Source of the DNA: Micromonospora orduensis
GTDB lineage: Bacteria > Actinomycetota > Actinomycetes > Mycobacteriales > Micromonosporaceae
Length of the DNA: 64,000 nucleotides
Assembly: GCF_006228125.1 (NCBI RefSeq)
Contig: NZ_VDFY01000106.1
Coordinates: 1 to 64,000, forward strand
Direction of reading: 5' to 3'
Made by a program: the position numbers and the translations under genes. This document shows, in pieces, positions 1 to 7,177 of this stretch; the stretch's first letter is position 1, and each line of letters begins with the position of its first letter. The notes beneath the pieces were generated by a model. That model was given only the letters and a program-made list of their open reading frames with translations. It made no database searches and was not told the DNA's origin.

Positions 1-1
1 G

Positions 2-685
2 ACCAACCCTCCGCCGTCCGGCTGGCCGACGCCCACCAGCAGCCAGAAGGTGGACGCCACGATCGCCGTCTCCGGCACGTTCGACGGTGGACTCAAGCGC
101 TACTACGGCATCGGCGACGGCGGGCAGAGCGAGAGCCAGGACCCGATGTTCGAGCTGGCCGCCGGCGCCACCCTCCGCAACGTGATCATCGGCGCGCCGG
201 CCGGCGACGGCGTGCACTGCGAGGGCAACTGCACCCTGATCAACGTCTGGTGGGAGGACGTCGGCGAGGACGCGGCCACCTTCCGGGGCGGCACCACGTA
301 CACCGTCGACGGCGGTGGCGCCCGCTCGGCCAGCGACAAGGTCTTCCAGCACAACGGCTCGGGCACCGTCTACATCAGGAACTTCCGGGTGGAGAACGCC
401 GGGAAGCTCTACCGGGCCTGCGGCAACTGCTCCACGTCGTACCAGCGGCACGTGGTGATCGACAACGTGGTCGTCCGGGACACCGACGCGATCGCCGGCA
501 TCAACACCAACTGGGGGGACACGGCCCGGTTCAGCCGCATCACCATCGTCGACGACCCGGACCGGGAGACCTCGATCTGCGTGAAGTACAAGGGAGTGCC
601 CAAGGGCAGCGAGCCCACCGAGATCGGTGAGGGCGCCGACGGCGTCAACTGCCTCTACTCACCCTCGGACATCACCTACCAGTAG
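2..685 (+). CDS. Pectate lyase, PL3 family, 5'-truncated by window edge
   Basis: This is the C-terminal catalytic domain of a secreted polysaccharide lyase family 3 enzyme, which cleaves de-esterified pectin (polygalacturonate) by beta-elimination, usually with Ca2+. The frame stays open to base 2 and reads a Pro/Thr/Ser-rich linker (PPPSGWPTPTSSQ) before the domain, so a carbohydrate-binding module or signal peptide probably lies off the left edge. A GTG at 50 is only an internal valine. Recognisable PL3 features are the parallel-beta-helix rungs GVHCEGNCTLINVWWEDVGE and DKVFQHNGSG, the pair CxxCS in RACGNCS, and the closing SICVKYKG. A 32-bp perfect palindrome follows the stop. Convergent with thrC. 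Family call is confident; substrate preference is inferred. Confidence 0.88.
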   Translation, partial: TNPPPSGWPTPTSSQKVDATIAVSGTFDGGLKRYYGIGDGGQSESQDPMFELAAGATLRNVIIGAPAGDGVHCEGNCTLINVWWEDVGEDAATFRGGTTYTVDGGGARSASDKVFQHNGSGTVYIRNFRVENAGKLYRACGNCSTSYQRHVVIDNVVVRDTDAIAGINTNWGDTARFSRITIVDDPDRETSICVKYKGVPKGSEPTEIGEGADGVNCLYSPSDITYQ

Positions 686-693
686 ACCGCCCG

Positions 694-725
694 GCAGGTG
701 GGTGCCCCGCGGGGCACCCACCTGC
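694..725. terminator. Bidirectional hairpin between pectate lyase and thrC
   Basis: A perfect inverted repeat: arm GCAGGTGGGTGCCCC at 694-708, two-base centre GC, and its exact complement at 711-725. There is no T-tract, as is common for actinobacterial terminators. It lies precisely between two convergent genes, starting 9 bases after one stop and ending one base before the other, so it probably serves both. Confidence 0.75.
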
Positions 726-1916
726 TCAGGCCAGCACGGGTACGTCGGACACGTCGACCGTGTCCGGATACTTCAGCCCGGCACCGGTGTTGAGCACCAC
801 CACCCGCTCACCGGCCCGGATCCACCCGCTGGCGCGCAGGTGCCGCGCCGCCGTCAGGCAGGCCGCCCCCTCGGGGCAGAGCAGCAGCCCCTCCCGGGCG
901 GCGAAGTCCCGCAGGTCGGCCAGGATCTCCGCGTCGTCGACGGCGACCGCGGTGCCGGAGGACTCCCGCAGCGCGGTCAGGATCAGCTCGTCGCCCAGCG
1001 GCGCCGGCACGGTGATGCCGAACGCCACCGTGTGCGCGTCCGCCCACGGCTGCGTCCGATCGGCGCCGGCGGCGAACGCCCGTACGATCGGCGCGCAGCC
1101 GGTCGACTGCACCGCCACCAGTCGGGGCAGCTTGTCGCCGATCCAGCCCAGCTCGCGCAGCTCGTGCAGCGCCTTGTGGATGCCGATCAGACCGACCCCG
1201 CCACCCGTCGGGTAGATGATCACGTCGGGGGCCTGCCAGCCGAGCTGCTCGACGATCTCGTACCCCATCGTCTTCTTGCCCTCCAGCCGGTAGGGCTCGC
1301 GCAGCGTGCCGGCGTCGAAGATCGCCCCGTTCGACTCCGCGACCAGCTCGGCCACCCGCCGGCCGGCGTCGCCGATCAGCCCGTCGATCAGGCGCAGATC
1401 GGCACCGGCTGCCACGCACTCGCGCCGGCAGATGCTCGGCGCCGCCAACGGCATGACGATTGTCGCGCCCATCCCGGCCCGCGCCGCGTACGTCGCCCAG
1501 GCCGACCCGGCGTTGCCGTTGGTGGGCATCGCGATCCGCTCGACGCCCAGCTCGCGGGCCCGGCTCACACCGACCGCCGCGCCGCGCGCCTTGAACGAAC
1601 CGGTCGGGATCAGCCCCTCGTCCTTGACCATCAGGTCCGCGATGCCGATCTCGGCGCCGTACGCCGGGGCGCGCAACAGCGGCGTCCAGCCCTCGCCCAG
1701 TGTGGTGACGTACCGCAGGTCGTCGACCGGCAGCAGCTCCCGGTATCGCCACAGGTCGGCCGGGCGCAGCGGAAAGCGTTCCGGGGTGACCGCCTTCGCC
1801 ACCGCCGGCAGGTCGTAACGGGCCAGTAGCGGAGACCCGCACTCGCAGAGGTTCTGTAACCGGTCGGCGGCGTACTCCCTGCCGCAGCGCGGGCAGTCCA
1901 GGTGGGTCAGGTACAC
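726..1916 (-). CDS. thrC: Threonine synthase
   Basis: PLP-dependent enzyme converting O-phosphohomoserine to threonine in the cytoplasm. The 396-residue protein begins with a small Cys cluster (DCPRCGREY, then CECG) typical of this branch, followed by the fold-type II core. The PLP lysine is in PTGSFKARGA and the phosphate-binding asparagine segment reads PTNGNAGSAW. A GTG start at 1916 is preceded by GGCGAGGAG. Only 14 bases separate it from the LigD-like gene upstream on the same strand, so the two are probably co-transcribed. The C-terminal LCPEGAACLTA segment is also characteristic. Some paralogues in actinobacteria are annotated simply as PLP-dependent lyases, so the exact substrate is family inference. 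Confidence 0.88.
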   Translation of the reverse strand: MYLTHLDCPRCGREYAADRLQNLCECGSPLLARYDLPAVAKAVTPERFPLRPADLWRYRELLPVDDLRYVTTLGEGWTPLLRAPAYGAEIGIADLMVKDEGLIPTGSFKARGAAVGVSRARELGVERIAMPTNGNAGSAWATYAARAGMGATIVMPLAAPSICRRECVAAGADLRLIDGLIGDAGRRVAELVAESNGAIFDAGTLREPYRLEGKKTMGYEIVEQLGWQAPDVIIYPTGGGVGLIGIHKALHELRELGWIGDKLPRLVAVQSTGCAPIVRAFAAGADRTQPWADAHTVAFGITVPAPLGDELILTALRESSGTAVAVDDAEILADLRDFAAREGLLLCPEGAACLTAARHLRASGWIRAGERVVVLNTGAGLKYPDTVDVSDVPVLA

Positions 1917-1930
1917 GTCGCTCCTCGCCG

Positions 1931-2998
1931 TCAGACCGCGTCGACGCTCAGCCAGCGTCGACTGCGCCGCCCCGGCTCGTAGACCGAGTCCAGCCGCTTG
2001 GCGACCACACCGGGCAGGCCCTGCTCCCGCCCGGCACGCAGGGCCTCGTCGCCCGCGCCGGAGAACCACGGCGGAGTCTGCCAGTGCGGTCCGGTCAGGG
2101 CCAGCCCATCGAGCAGTTCCCGGCGTTGCGCGTACGGCACGTCGACGCTGCTCACGCCCTCCAACCAGAGCAGGTCGACGATCAGGTACTGGGCGCCGGC
2201 CGGGACCCGGCTGCCGGTGGCCGGCCGGACCGGACGGACCCGGCCGGCACCGTCGATGCGGACCAGCACACCGTCGAGCACCGCCTCGGTGGGCGCGAGC
2301 GCCTCGGCCATCGCGCGCAGCCACGGGTACCCGCCGGTGATCTCCTCGTCGGTCTCGGAGAGCAGCCGCAGCCGCCCGCCGGAGACGTACGCCATCGCCC
2401 GGACCCCGTCCCAGCGCAGCTCGTACCCCCATTCGTCGCGGTCGCGGGGGAGCCTGGCGGCCGGCGTGGCGTGCATCGGCCGGACCAGCTCGGGCATCGG
2501 GGTCCAGCCCGGCGGCGCGGGATCGGTGCGCCGGACCATCCAGTCCCGGCCGCCGGTGGCGAAGAGCACGTACCGCCCGGCGGTCCGCTCGCCGGCGAGG
2601 GTCACGATCACCTCGTCGTCGCGCCACTTCTCCGCGCGGTAGGTCCCCCGGTCGTGGATGACCATCCGGCCGCCGCCGTACTCGCCGGCGGGGATCTCAC
2701 CGTGGAAGTCGAGGTACTCCATCGGGTGGTCCTCGGTGTGCACCGCGAGGTGGTTGCGGCCGGGATCGCGGGGAAGGCCGCGCGGTACCGCCCAGGACGC
2801 CAGCACACCCTCGTGCTCCAGGCGCAGGTCCCAGTGCAGGCTGCGGGCGTGGTGCTGCTGGATGACGAAGCGCGCGGCGCCGTCGCCGGGGCCGGCCGCC
2901 GTGGGGCTCCGCGCCGGCACCGGCTCGGGTGTACGGGCCGCGTCCCGCCGACGCCGGTACTCCTCCAGCCGGTCCGCCACACCCGCATTCTCCGGCAA
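1931..2998 (-). CDS. LigD-type phosphoesterase fused to a degenerate DNA ligase domain
   Basis: The 355-residue protein has two parts. Residues about 43-160 match the 3'-phosphoesterase domain of bacterial NHEJ ligase LigD (QHHARSLHWDLRLEHEG at 48-64, HTEDHPMEY, then IHDRGTY), with the metal-binding His and Asp residues visible. Residues about 170-355 look like an ATP-dependent ligase adenylation domain, but the catalytic motifs are altered. Motif I reads LRWDG (Arg195 in place of the adenylated Lys), motif III reads LDGVL (Val for Glu), motif IV reads GLPGVVAKR (Pro for Glu), and motif V lacks its Lys. It is therefore likely to retain end-processing but not ligation. It precedes thrC by 14 bases; no ku or polymerase gene is nearby. 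Confidence 0.8.
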   Translation of the reverse strand: MPENAGVADRLEEYRRRRDAARTPEPVPARSPTAAGPGDGAARFVIQQHHARSLHWDLRLEHEGVLASWAVPRGLPRDPGRNHLAVHTEDHPMEYLDFHGEIPAGEYGGGRMVIHDRGTYRAEKWRDDEVIVTLAGERTAGRYVLFATGGRDWMVRRTDPAPPGWTPMPELVRPMHATPAARLPRDRDEWGYELRWDGVRAMAYVSGGRLRLLSETDEEITGGYPWLRAMAEALAPTEAVLDGVLVRIDGAGRVRPVRPATGSRVPAGAQYLIVDLLWLEGVSSVDVPYAQRRELLDGLALTGPHWQTPPWFSGAGDEALRAGREQGLPGVVAKRLDSVYEPGRRSRRWLSVDAV

Positions 2999-3074
2999 AC
3001 CGGACCGTCACGCTGGACACCCGAGTGTCCGGTTCGGTCGCCGGCCGGGTGCGGGGCGGGGTAGAACGGTGCAT

Positions 3075-3860
3075 ATGGACAACACGGACCAGCCCACCGT
3101 CCTGCTCCCCGGCGAGGTGCGGATGCCCCTGCTCGGCTTCGGCACCTGGCAGGCCACCGGGTCCGCCGCGTACGACGCCGTGCTTGCCGCGCTCGACACC
3201 GGCTACCGGCACCTCGACACCGCCACGCTGTACGGCAACGAGCGGGAGGTCGGCCGGGCGGTGCGGGAGAGCGGGCTGCGCCGGGAGGACCTCTTCATCA
3301 CCACCAAGGTCCCGCCGGACCGGGTGGGCCGGGAGCGGGAGACGCTGGAGGCCAGTCTGGAGGCGCTCGGCGTCGACCAGGTGGACCTCTGGCTGATCCA
3401 CTGGCCCCCGTCGGCCACCGACAGCATCCCGATGTGGCGCGAGCTGCTGGCGGCCCGGGACGAGAATCTCACCCGTGCGGTCGGGGTGAGCAACTACAGC
3501 ACCATTCAGATCGACGAGCTGATCCAGTCGACCGAGGAGAACCCGGCAGTCAACCAGATCAGGTGGGGCCCGATGCTGTACGACAGGCAGCGGCATGCCG
3601 AGCACCGCGACCGGGGCGTGGTGCTGGAGGGGTACAGCCCGTTCAAGACCACGGACCTCAGCCACCCGGTGCTCACCAGGATCGCCTCCGCGCACGGTGT
3701 CTCGCCGGCCCAGGTGGTGCTGCGCTGGCACATCGACCACGAGATCGTGGTGATCCCGAAGTCGGTGACGCCGGAGCGGATCAGCGCCAACTTCGACGTC
3801 TTCCACTTCTCGCTGACCGCGGAGGAGATGCGCGACATCGACGCGCTCGGCGAGGTCTGA
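3075..3860 (+). CDS. Aldo/keto reductase
   Basis: An NADPH-dependent aldehyde/ketone reductase of the AKR superfamily with the usual (beta/alpha)8 barrel, 261 residues. The catalytic tetrad is visible as Asp48, Tyr53, Lys78 and His109 (in DTATLYGNE, TTKVPP and LIHWPP). The signatures GVSNYS and IPKSVTPERI (cofactor phosphate binding) are present. ATG at 3075 was chosen because upstream in-frame codons run back into the divergent LigD-like gene. It resembles the 2,5-diketo-D-gluconate reductase group, but the physiological substrate cannot be read from sequence. It stands alone, followed by a hairpin. Confidence 0.9.
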   Translation: MDNTDQPTVLLPGEVRMPLLGFGTWQATGSAAYDAVLAALDTGYRHLDTATLYGNEREVGRAVRESGLRREDLFITTKVPPDRVGRERETLEASLEALGVDQVDLWLIHWPPSATDSIPMWRELLAARDENLTRAVGVSNYSTIQIDELIQSTEENPAVNQIRWGPMLYDRQRHAEHRDRGVVLEGYSPFKTTDLSHPVLTRIASAHGVSPAQVVLRWHIDHEIVVIPKSVTPERISANFDVFHFSLTAEEMRDIDALGEV

Positions 3861-3872
3861 ATCGGCGATTTT

Positions 3873-3898
3873 CTTCAGCAGGCGACCCAGCGCTGAAG
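3873..3898 (+). terminator. Hairpin after aldo/keto reductase
   Basis: Arms CTTCAGC (3873-3879) and GCTGAAG (3892-3898) enclose a 12-base loop, starting 12 bases after the stop. A short TTTTC run lies before rather than after the stem, so termination on the plus strand is plausible but weak. Confidence 0.4.
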
Positions 3899-3920
3899 GG
3901 TATCGACATCGACGTACGTG

Positions 3921-3932
3921 ACGGTATACCGT
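3921..3932. promoter_or_regulatory. Palindrome ACGGTATACCGT upstream of amidase
   Basis: A perfect 12-bp palindrome, nested in a larger TGACGG...CCGTCA inverted repeat (3919-3940), lies 55 bases before the signal-peptide start at 3987. Its centre, GTATAC, could double as a -10 element. It may be an operator or promoter for the amidase locus; no regulator is recognised nearby. Confidence 0.35.
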
Positions 3933-3986
3933 GCCCGTCATCACGTTCGTCGATCCGTTCGTACCCGCCGTCGCTGGAGGATCGCC

Positions 3987-4139
3987 ATGGCCCGAACACC
4001 GTCCATCCGTCTGCGCCGTCGTGGGGTGCTCGGCATCCCCGCCCTGGTGGTCGCCGCGCTGACAGTCGTCGCCCGACCCGGGGCGGCGAGCGCCGCGCCG
4101 AAGGCCGAGTGCCTCGCCGACCTGATCCAGGGCGCCTGA
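3987..4139 (+). CDS. Short ORF encoding a signal peptide, out of frame with the amidase
   Basis: A 50-residue reading frame with a strong SD (GGAGG at 3976-3980) and ATG at 3987. It encodes a classic secretion signal: a basic start with RLRRRG, a hydrophobic core LGIPALVVAALTVVA and an AASAAP cleavage region, then APKAECLADLIQGA before TGA. The stop overlaps the amidase ATG (TGATG at 4137-4141). The amidase frame itself has no signal. The pair therefore looks like one secreted enzyme split by a frame change or deletion junction, or by two translationally coupled ORFs. The tail ECLADLIQGA is reminiscent of the N-terminus of other secreted actinobacterial peptidoglycan hydrolases, but that is recollection rather than a measured match. 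Confidence 0.6.
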   Translation: MARTPSIRLRRRGVLGIPALVVAALTVVARPGAASAAPKAECLADLIQGA

Positions 4140-5104
4140 TGGCGACGATTCCCTGGCTGGTGGACGTGCTGCGCGCCGCCGGGGTCCAGGTCGTCGTCGA
4201 GGGCGACTGGCTCAACCGGATGCGGCCGGGTTCCTTCGACCCGATCGGCGTGCTCTGGCACCACACCGCCTCGACCTCCAGCGCCAGCAACCCGCACCCG
4301 GCGCTCGGCATCTGCATCAACGGCCGCTCCGACCTGGCCGGGCCGCTGTGCCAGGCGCTCGTCGACTACAACGGTGTCTTCCACGTCATCTCCGCCGGTC
4401 GGTGCAACCACGCCGGGGTCAGCGGCGGCAGCGGGCCGATCCCCGCCGGAGACGGCAACACCCTCATGATCGGGTGGGAGATCGACTACAACGGCGTCAA
4501 CCAGGAGATGACCGCCGCGCAGTACAACGCGTCGATCGCCGCCACCGCCGCCGTGCTCACCCGGCTCGGCCGGGACAGCAGCTACGCCCGGGGGCACCGG
4601 GAGACCAGTACCACCGGCAAGATCGACCCGTCCTTCATCGACCTGAACGTCATGCGCGCCGACGTCGCGGCGAAGATGGCCGGTGGGGGTACGGCGTGGT
4701 CGTCCACCGTGGACAACACCACCGCCGGTCGGTTCACCGCAAGCGCCAACTGGGGTGTGTCGACCTTCTCCAGCCAGCGGTACGGCGCCGACTACCGGTA
4801 CGCCGACCCGGTCGCGGCCAGCGACCCCGCCTGGTACCGGTTCGACGTCCCGGCCGCCGGCAACTACCGGGTCGAGGCCTGGTGGCCGACGAACAGCGGC
4901 TACAACAGCGCCACCCCGTACATCGTCGCCACCACCACCGGCAACCGGACGGTGTACGTCGACCAGCGCGCCACCGGCGGGCAGTGGCGTGTCCTCGGCA
5001 CGTTCACCCTGCCGGCGGGCGACGCCAACCGGGTCGCGGTGAGCCGCTGGAGCAACGCCACCGGCCTGGTCATCGCCGACGCCGTACGCCTCACCCGCGT
5101 CTGA
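4139..5104 (+). CDS. N-acetylmuramoyl-L-alanine amidase with golvesin-like C-terminal domain
   Basis: The 321-residue protein has an Amidase_2/PGRP-like domain at about 1-180. Zinc-ligand and catalytic segments are visible in VLWHHTAS, RCNHAG and RGHRETSTTGKIDPS. It would cleave the bond between muramic acid and L-alanine in peptidoglycan. Residues about 190-321 form a Trp/Tyr-rich beta domain (SSQRYGADYRY, PAAGNYRVEAWWPTNSGYN, AVRLTRV) of the golvesin C-terminal type seen on actinobacterial cell-wall hydrolases. The ATG at 4139 overlaps the stop of the signal-peptide ORF. Without that ORF the enzyme has no export signal, which is unusual for the family. A strong hairpin follows. Confidence 0.85.
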   Translation: MATIPWLVDVLRAAGVQVVVEGDWLNRMRPGSFDPIGVLWHHTASTSSASNPHPALGICINGRSDLAGPLCQALVDYNGVFHVISAGRCNHAGVSGGSGPIPAGDGNTLMIGWEIDYNGVNQEMTAAQYNASIAATAAVLTRLGRDSSYARGHRETSTTGKIDPSFIDLNVMRADVAAKMAGGGTAWSSTVDNTTAGRFTASANWGVSTFSSQRYGADYRYADPVAASDPAWYRFDVPAAGNYRVEAWWPTNSGYNSATPYIVATTTGNRTVYVDQRATGGQWRVLGTFTLPAGDANRVAVSRWSNATGLVIADAVRLTRV

Positions 5105-5108
5105 CCGC

Positions 5109-5147
5109 GTCCGGCCCGCGCCCAGCCTTGTTGAGCGCGGGCCGGAC
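5109..5147 (+). terminator. Hairpin terminator after amidase
   Basis: Arms GTCCGGCCCGCGC (5109-5121) and its exact complement (5135-5147) enclose a 13-base loop, starting four bases after the amidase stop. A 13-bp GC-rich stem is strong evidence for termination. Confidence 0.75.
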
Positions 5148-5259
5148 AGCTCTCGGATTTCCCTCTCCGTCATCCGTATCCATTCAGGACCGTGTTCCGG
5201 TGGGCTGAATAAACTGCGACGGAATCGATTTTTTCGAGTGCTGAACTGTGAGGGCGGCA

Positions 5260-5616
5260 ATGGATGTAGAGCTACTTCTCGGGTGGGCAGACGGCCCAGG
5301 CGGCGGCTCGATCGACTCTCTGGTTCCTGAGCTGGCATCGCTGTTGGGTGTCGAGTACGAAGAGGTGCAGAGTGGTTCGCGGACCTTCCTCGCCTTTCAC
5401 AAAGATTTCAAGATGTGGGTGAGCTACCGCCCCGAGGGCGAGGAACCGTCATTGAGCCACCCCTTCACCCTCGAACTGGGCATCAGGAGGGGGGAGGAGG
5501 GGGAAGTCGGCAACCGGATCTACCAGCGGTTGGTGGACACGGGTCGCTTTCGCGTGGTCCTGCTCCAGGATGCCGCCTGCGTGAAGTCGACTCACTTCCC
5601 GTGTGCGGACTGGTGA
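5260..5616 (+). CDS. Small acidic protein of unknown function
   Basis: 118 residues from ATG at 5260 (an in-frame GTG at 5248 is an alternative). I do not recognise the family. The protein is soluble, acidic and rich in aromatics (FLAFHKDFKMWVSY, SHPFTLELGI), with no signal peptide or membrane segment, and ends STHFPCADW. The compact alpha/beta look and isolated position resemble orphan immunity-type proteins of polymorphic toxin systems, but no toxin gene is adjacent. The 5' flank (5205-5240) contains a T-rich run unlike the surrounding GC-rich DNA, which may mean a promoter or recent acquisition. A long hairpin follows. Confidence 0.6.
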   Translation: MDVELLLGWADGPGGGSIDSLVPELASLLGVEYEEVQSGSRTFLAFHKDFKMWVSYRPEGEEPSLSHPFTLELGIRRGEEGEVGNRIYQRLVDTGRFRVVLLQDAACVKSTHFPCADW

Positions 5617-5644
5617 GCTGACGCCACGGGTCGGCCATGGCGGG

Positions 5645-5680
5645 CCCTGGGGGCGTGACCACACGGTCACGCCCCCAGGG
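5645..5680. terminator. Bidirectional hairpin
   Basis: A perfect 16-bp inverted repeat: arm CCCTGGGGGCGTGACC (5645-5660), loop ACAC, complement at 5665-5680. It sits between the small orphan gene and the convergent cellulase gene. Confidence 0.75.
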
Positions 5681-5733
5681 TCGCCTCGACGCCGAGGCAT
5701 GCACCGTCAACCGGGGCTCAGAGGTGACGATTC

Positions 5734-6873
5734 TCAGGTGCGGGAGCAGGTTGCCCCGTTGAGCGAGAAGCTGGTCGGCGACGAGTACGACCCGCTCAGC
5801 GTGCCCTGGTAGCCGAAGCTGGCGGTTCCGCCGGGAGCGATCGACCCGTTGTGGCCGACGTTACGGGCGGTCACCGCGGAGCCGCTCTGGCTCACCGTGG
5901 CGTTCCAGGCGTTGGTGACCTGCTGACCGCCGGGCAGGCTGTAGGTGAGCGTCCAGCCGTTGATCGCGCTGGAGCCGGTGTTGGTGATCTGCACGTCGGC
6001 GGTGAAGCCGTTGTTCCACGAGTTCGCCGTGTACTTCACCGCGCAGCCCGCGCCACCACCCGGCGGCGGGGTCGTCGGCGGCGGTGTGGTCGGGGGCGGC
6101 GTGGTCGGGTTGCCGCCACCGTTGACGTTCGCCGAGAAGGACGTCACCGCGAGGCCGACACCACCCTGCCAGGGCTCGAAGCCGGCCTGGATGCTGGTCA
6201 GGTACCAGGAGTTGGTGATCGCGCCACGGTTGCGGACGTCGTTGATGAAGTCCAGCACGCTGAAGTTCAGGCTGGAGATCGCCGACGGCGCGACGTAGGA
6301 GATGACGTTGTTGGAGCCGTTGCTGCCCCGCCAGACCTCCCAGGTCCGGCCGGCCAGGTTGGTGGTGCCGACGACCGAACCGATGGGCTGGATCGGGCCC
6401 TGCCGGTTGAGCCAGATCATGATCTCCATCTGGTTCACCCCGTCCCGCTTGGGCGACGGGTCCAGCCAGATGTCGTACGACGCGTTGTAGGTGGCACCGC
6501 TGACGTACCGGTAGGAGATGCTGCTGGTGGCGCTGCTGATCTGGCTCACCTGGATCGGCAGGTTCGTGCCGGGCGAGCAGTTGGTGTAGTGACAACCGAA
6601 GAACACCGAGGGGTACGCCGTGGGCGCGCCGTTGGTGGGGCTGCTGCCGTTCAGGGTGGTGATCTCGAAGCCGTTGCTTGTGACGTTGATGCACTGCTGG
6701 GCCGTGGTGCCCCAGCGGTTGTTCTGCACCACGTACCGGCCCTGGATGACGGCCGAGCCGTACTGCTCGCAGATCTGGGTGTCGGCGGAGGCGTTGCCGC
6801 CGAGAGCCACGGCGACCAGCGAGCCTGCGAGCAGCAGACCGGTGGCGACCAGGGCCCGAAGTGGACGTTTCAT
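5734..6873 (-). CDS. Secreted GH12 endo-beta-1,4-glucanase with CBM2
   Basis: 379 residues. A Sec signal peptide (1-30, LLLAGSLVAVALGGNASA) is followed by a glycoside hydrolase family 12 domain (about 32-252). The nucleophile Glu150 lies in NQMEIMIWLN and the acid/base Glu233 in AGFEPWQGG. A PTTPPP linker (256-272) leads to a family 2 cellulose-binding module (277-379, beginning GCAVKY and ending GATCSRT). It cleaves internal beta-1,4 bonds in cellulose or related glucans outside the cell. The ATG at 6873 has an AAGGAG Shine-Dalgarno. A CebR-like operator lies 56-69 bases upstream, so induction by cello-oligosaccharides is likely. Confidence 0.95.
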   Translation of the reverse strand: MKRPLRALVATGLLLAGSLVAVALGGNASADTQICEQYGSAVIQGRYVVQNNRWGTTAQQCINVTSNGFEITTLNGSSPTNGAPTAYPSVFFGCHYTNCSPGTNLPIQVSQISSATSSISYRYVSGATYNASYDIWLDPSPKRDGVNQMEIMIWLNRQGPIQPIGSVVGTTNLAGRTWEVWRGSNGSNNVISYVAPSAISSLNFSVLDFINDVRNRGAITNSWYLTSIQAGFEPWQGGVGLAVTSFSANVNGGGNPTTPPPTTPPPTTPPPGGGAGCAVKYTANSWNNGFTADVQITNTGSSAINGWTLTYSLPGGQQVTNAWNATVSQSGSAVTARNVGHNGSIAPGGTASFGYQGTLSGSYSSPTSFSLNGATCSRT

Positions 6874-7177
6874 GACGCTCCTTGACTGCGGCGCGTGCCC
6901 GGGCGCCGGGGATGGGGACGGGCTGATGCGGGAGCGCTCCCACGTCAACGACACATTCACATGTCTGAAACTCACGCGCAACCGTACGGGTCAAACTGGT
7001 GAATTGTGAGGATTGCCACGCCCCCGCCGGACGGTTGTCACAGGAGCGCCAGCTAAGCGGCACGCGCCGCCGACGAGAGGCGCCGGCCGGTCCGATCGGC
7101 CCTGGTGTGCGCCAATAGCTCCGAGTAGCGTGTTGCCTCCAACGCGTGCCGTTCCCCCTCCGGAGGCGTACACCACC
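6874..7177. other. Intergenic region between divergent cellulase and monooxygenase genes
   Basis: A stretch of 304 bases without a gene. It holds the cellulase leader and CebR-like site on the minus side. The 6951-7010 segment is comparatively AT-rich and probably carries the cellulase core promoter; on the minus strand TTGACC occurs at about 6990. The plus side ends with the GGAGG Shine-Dalgarno of the monooxygenase at 7162-7166. I see no small ORF or RNA gene in it. Confidence 0.5.
6929..6942 (-). promoter_or_regulatory. CebR-type operator upstream of cellulase
   Basis: On the minus strand this reads TGGGAGCGCTCCCG, matching 13 of 14 positions of the palindrome TGGGAGCGCTCCCA known for the LacI-family cellobiose repressor CebR of streptomycetes. 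The 12-bp core GGGAGCGCTCCC (6930-6941) is perfect. It lies in the promoter region of the GH12 gene, so CebR repression relieved by cellobiose is the natural reading. No cebR gene is in the window. Confidence 0.8.

Noticed and set aside
1917-2627. Very long minus-strand frame making threonine synthase a 633-residue fusion
   Set aside because: The extension is antisense-frame shadow of the LigD-like gene; a good SD and GTG at 1916 start the true gene.
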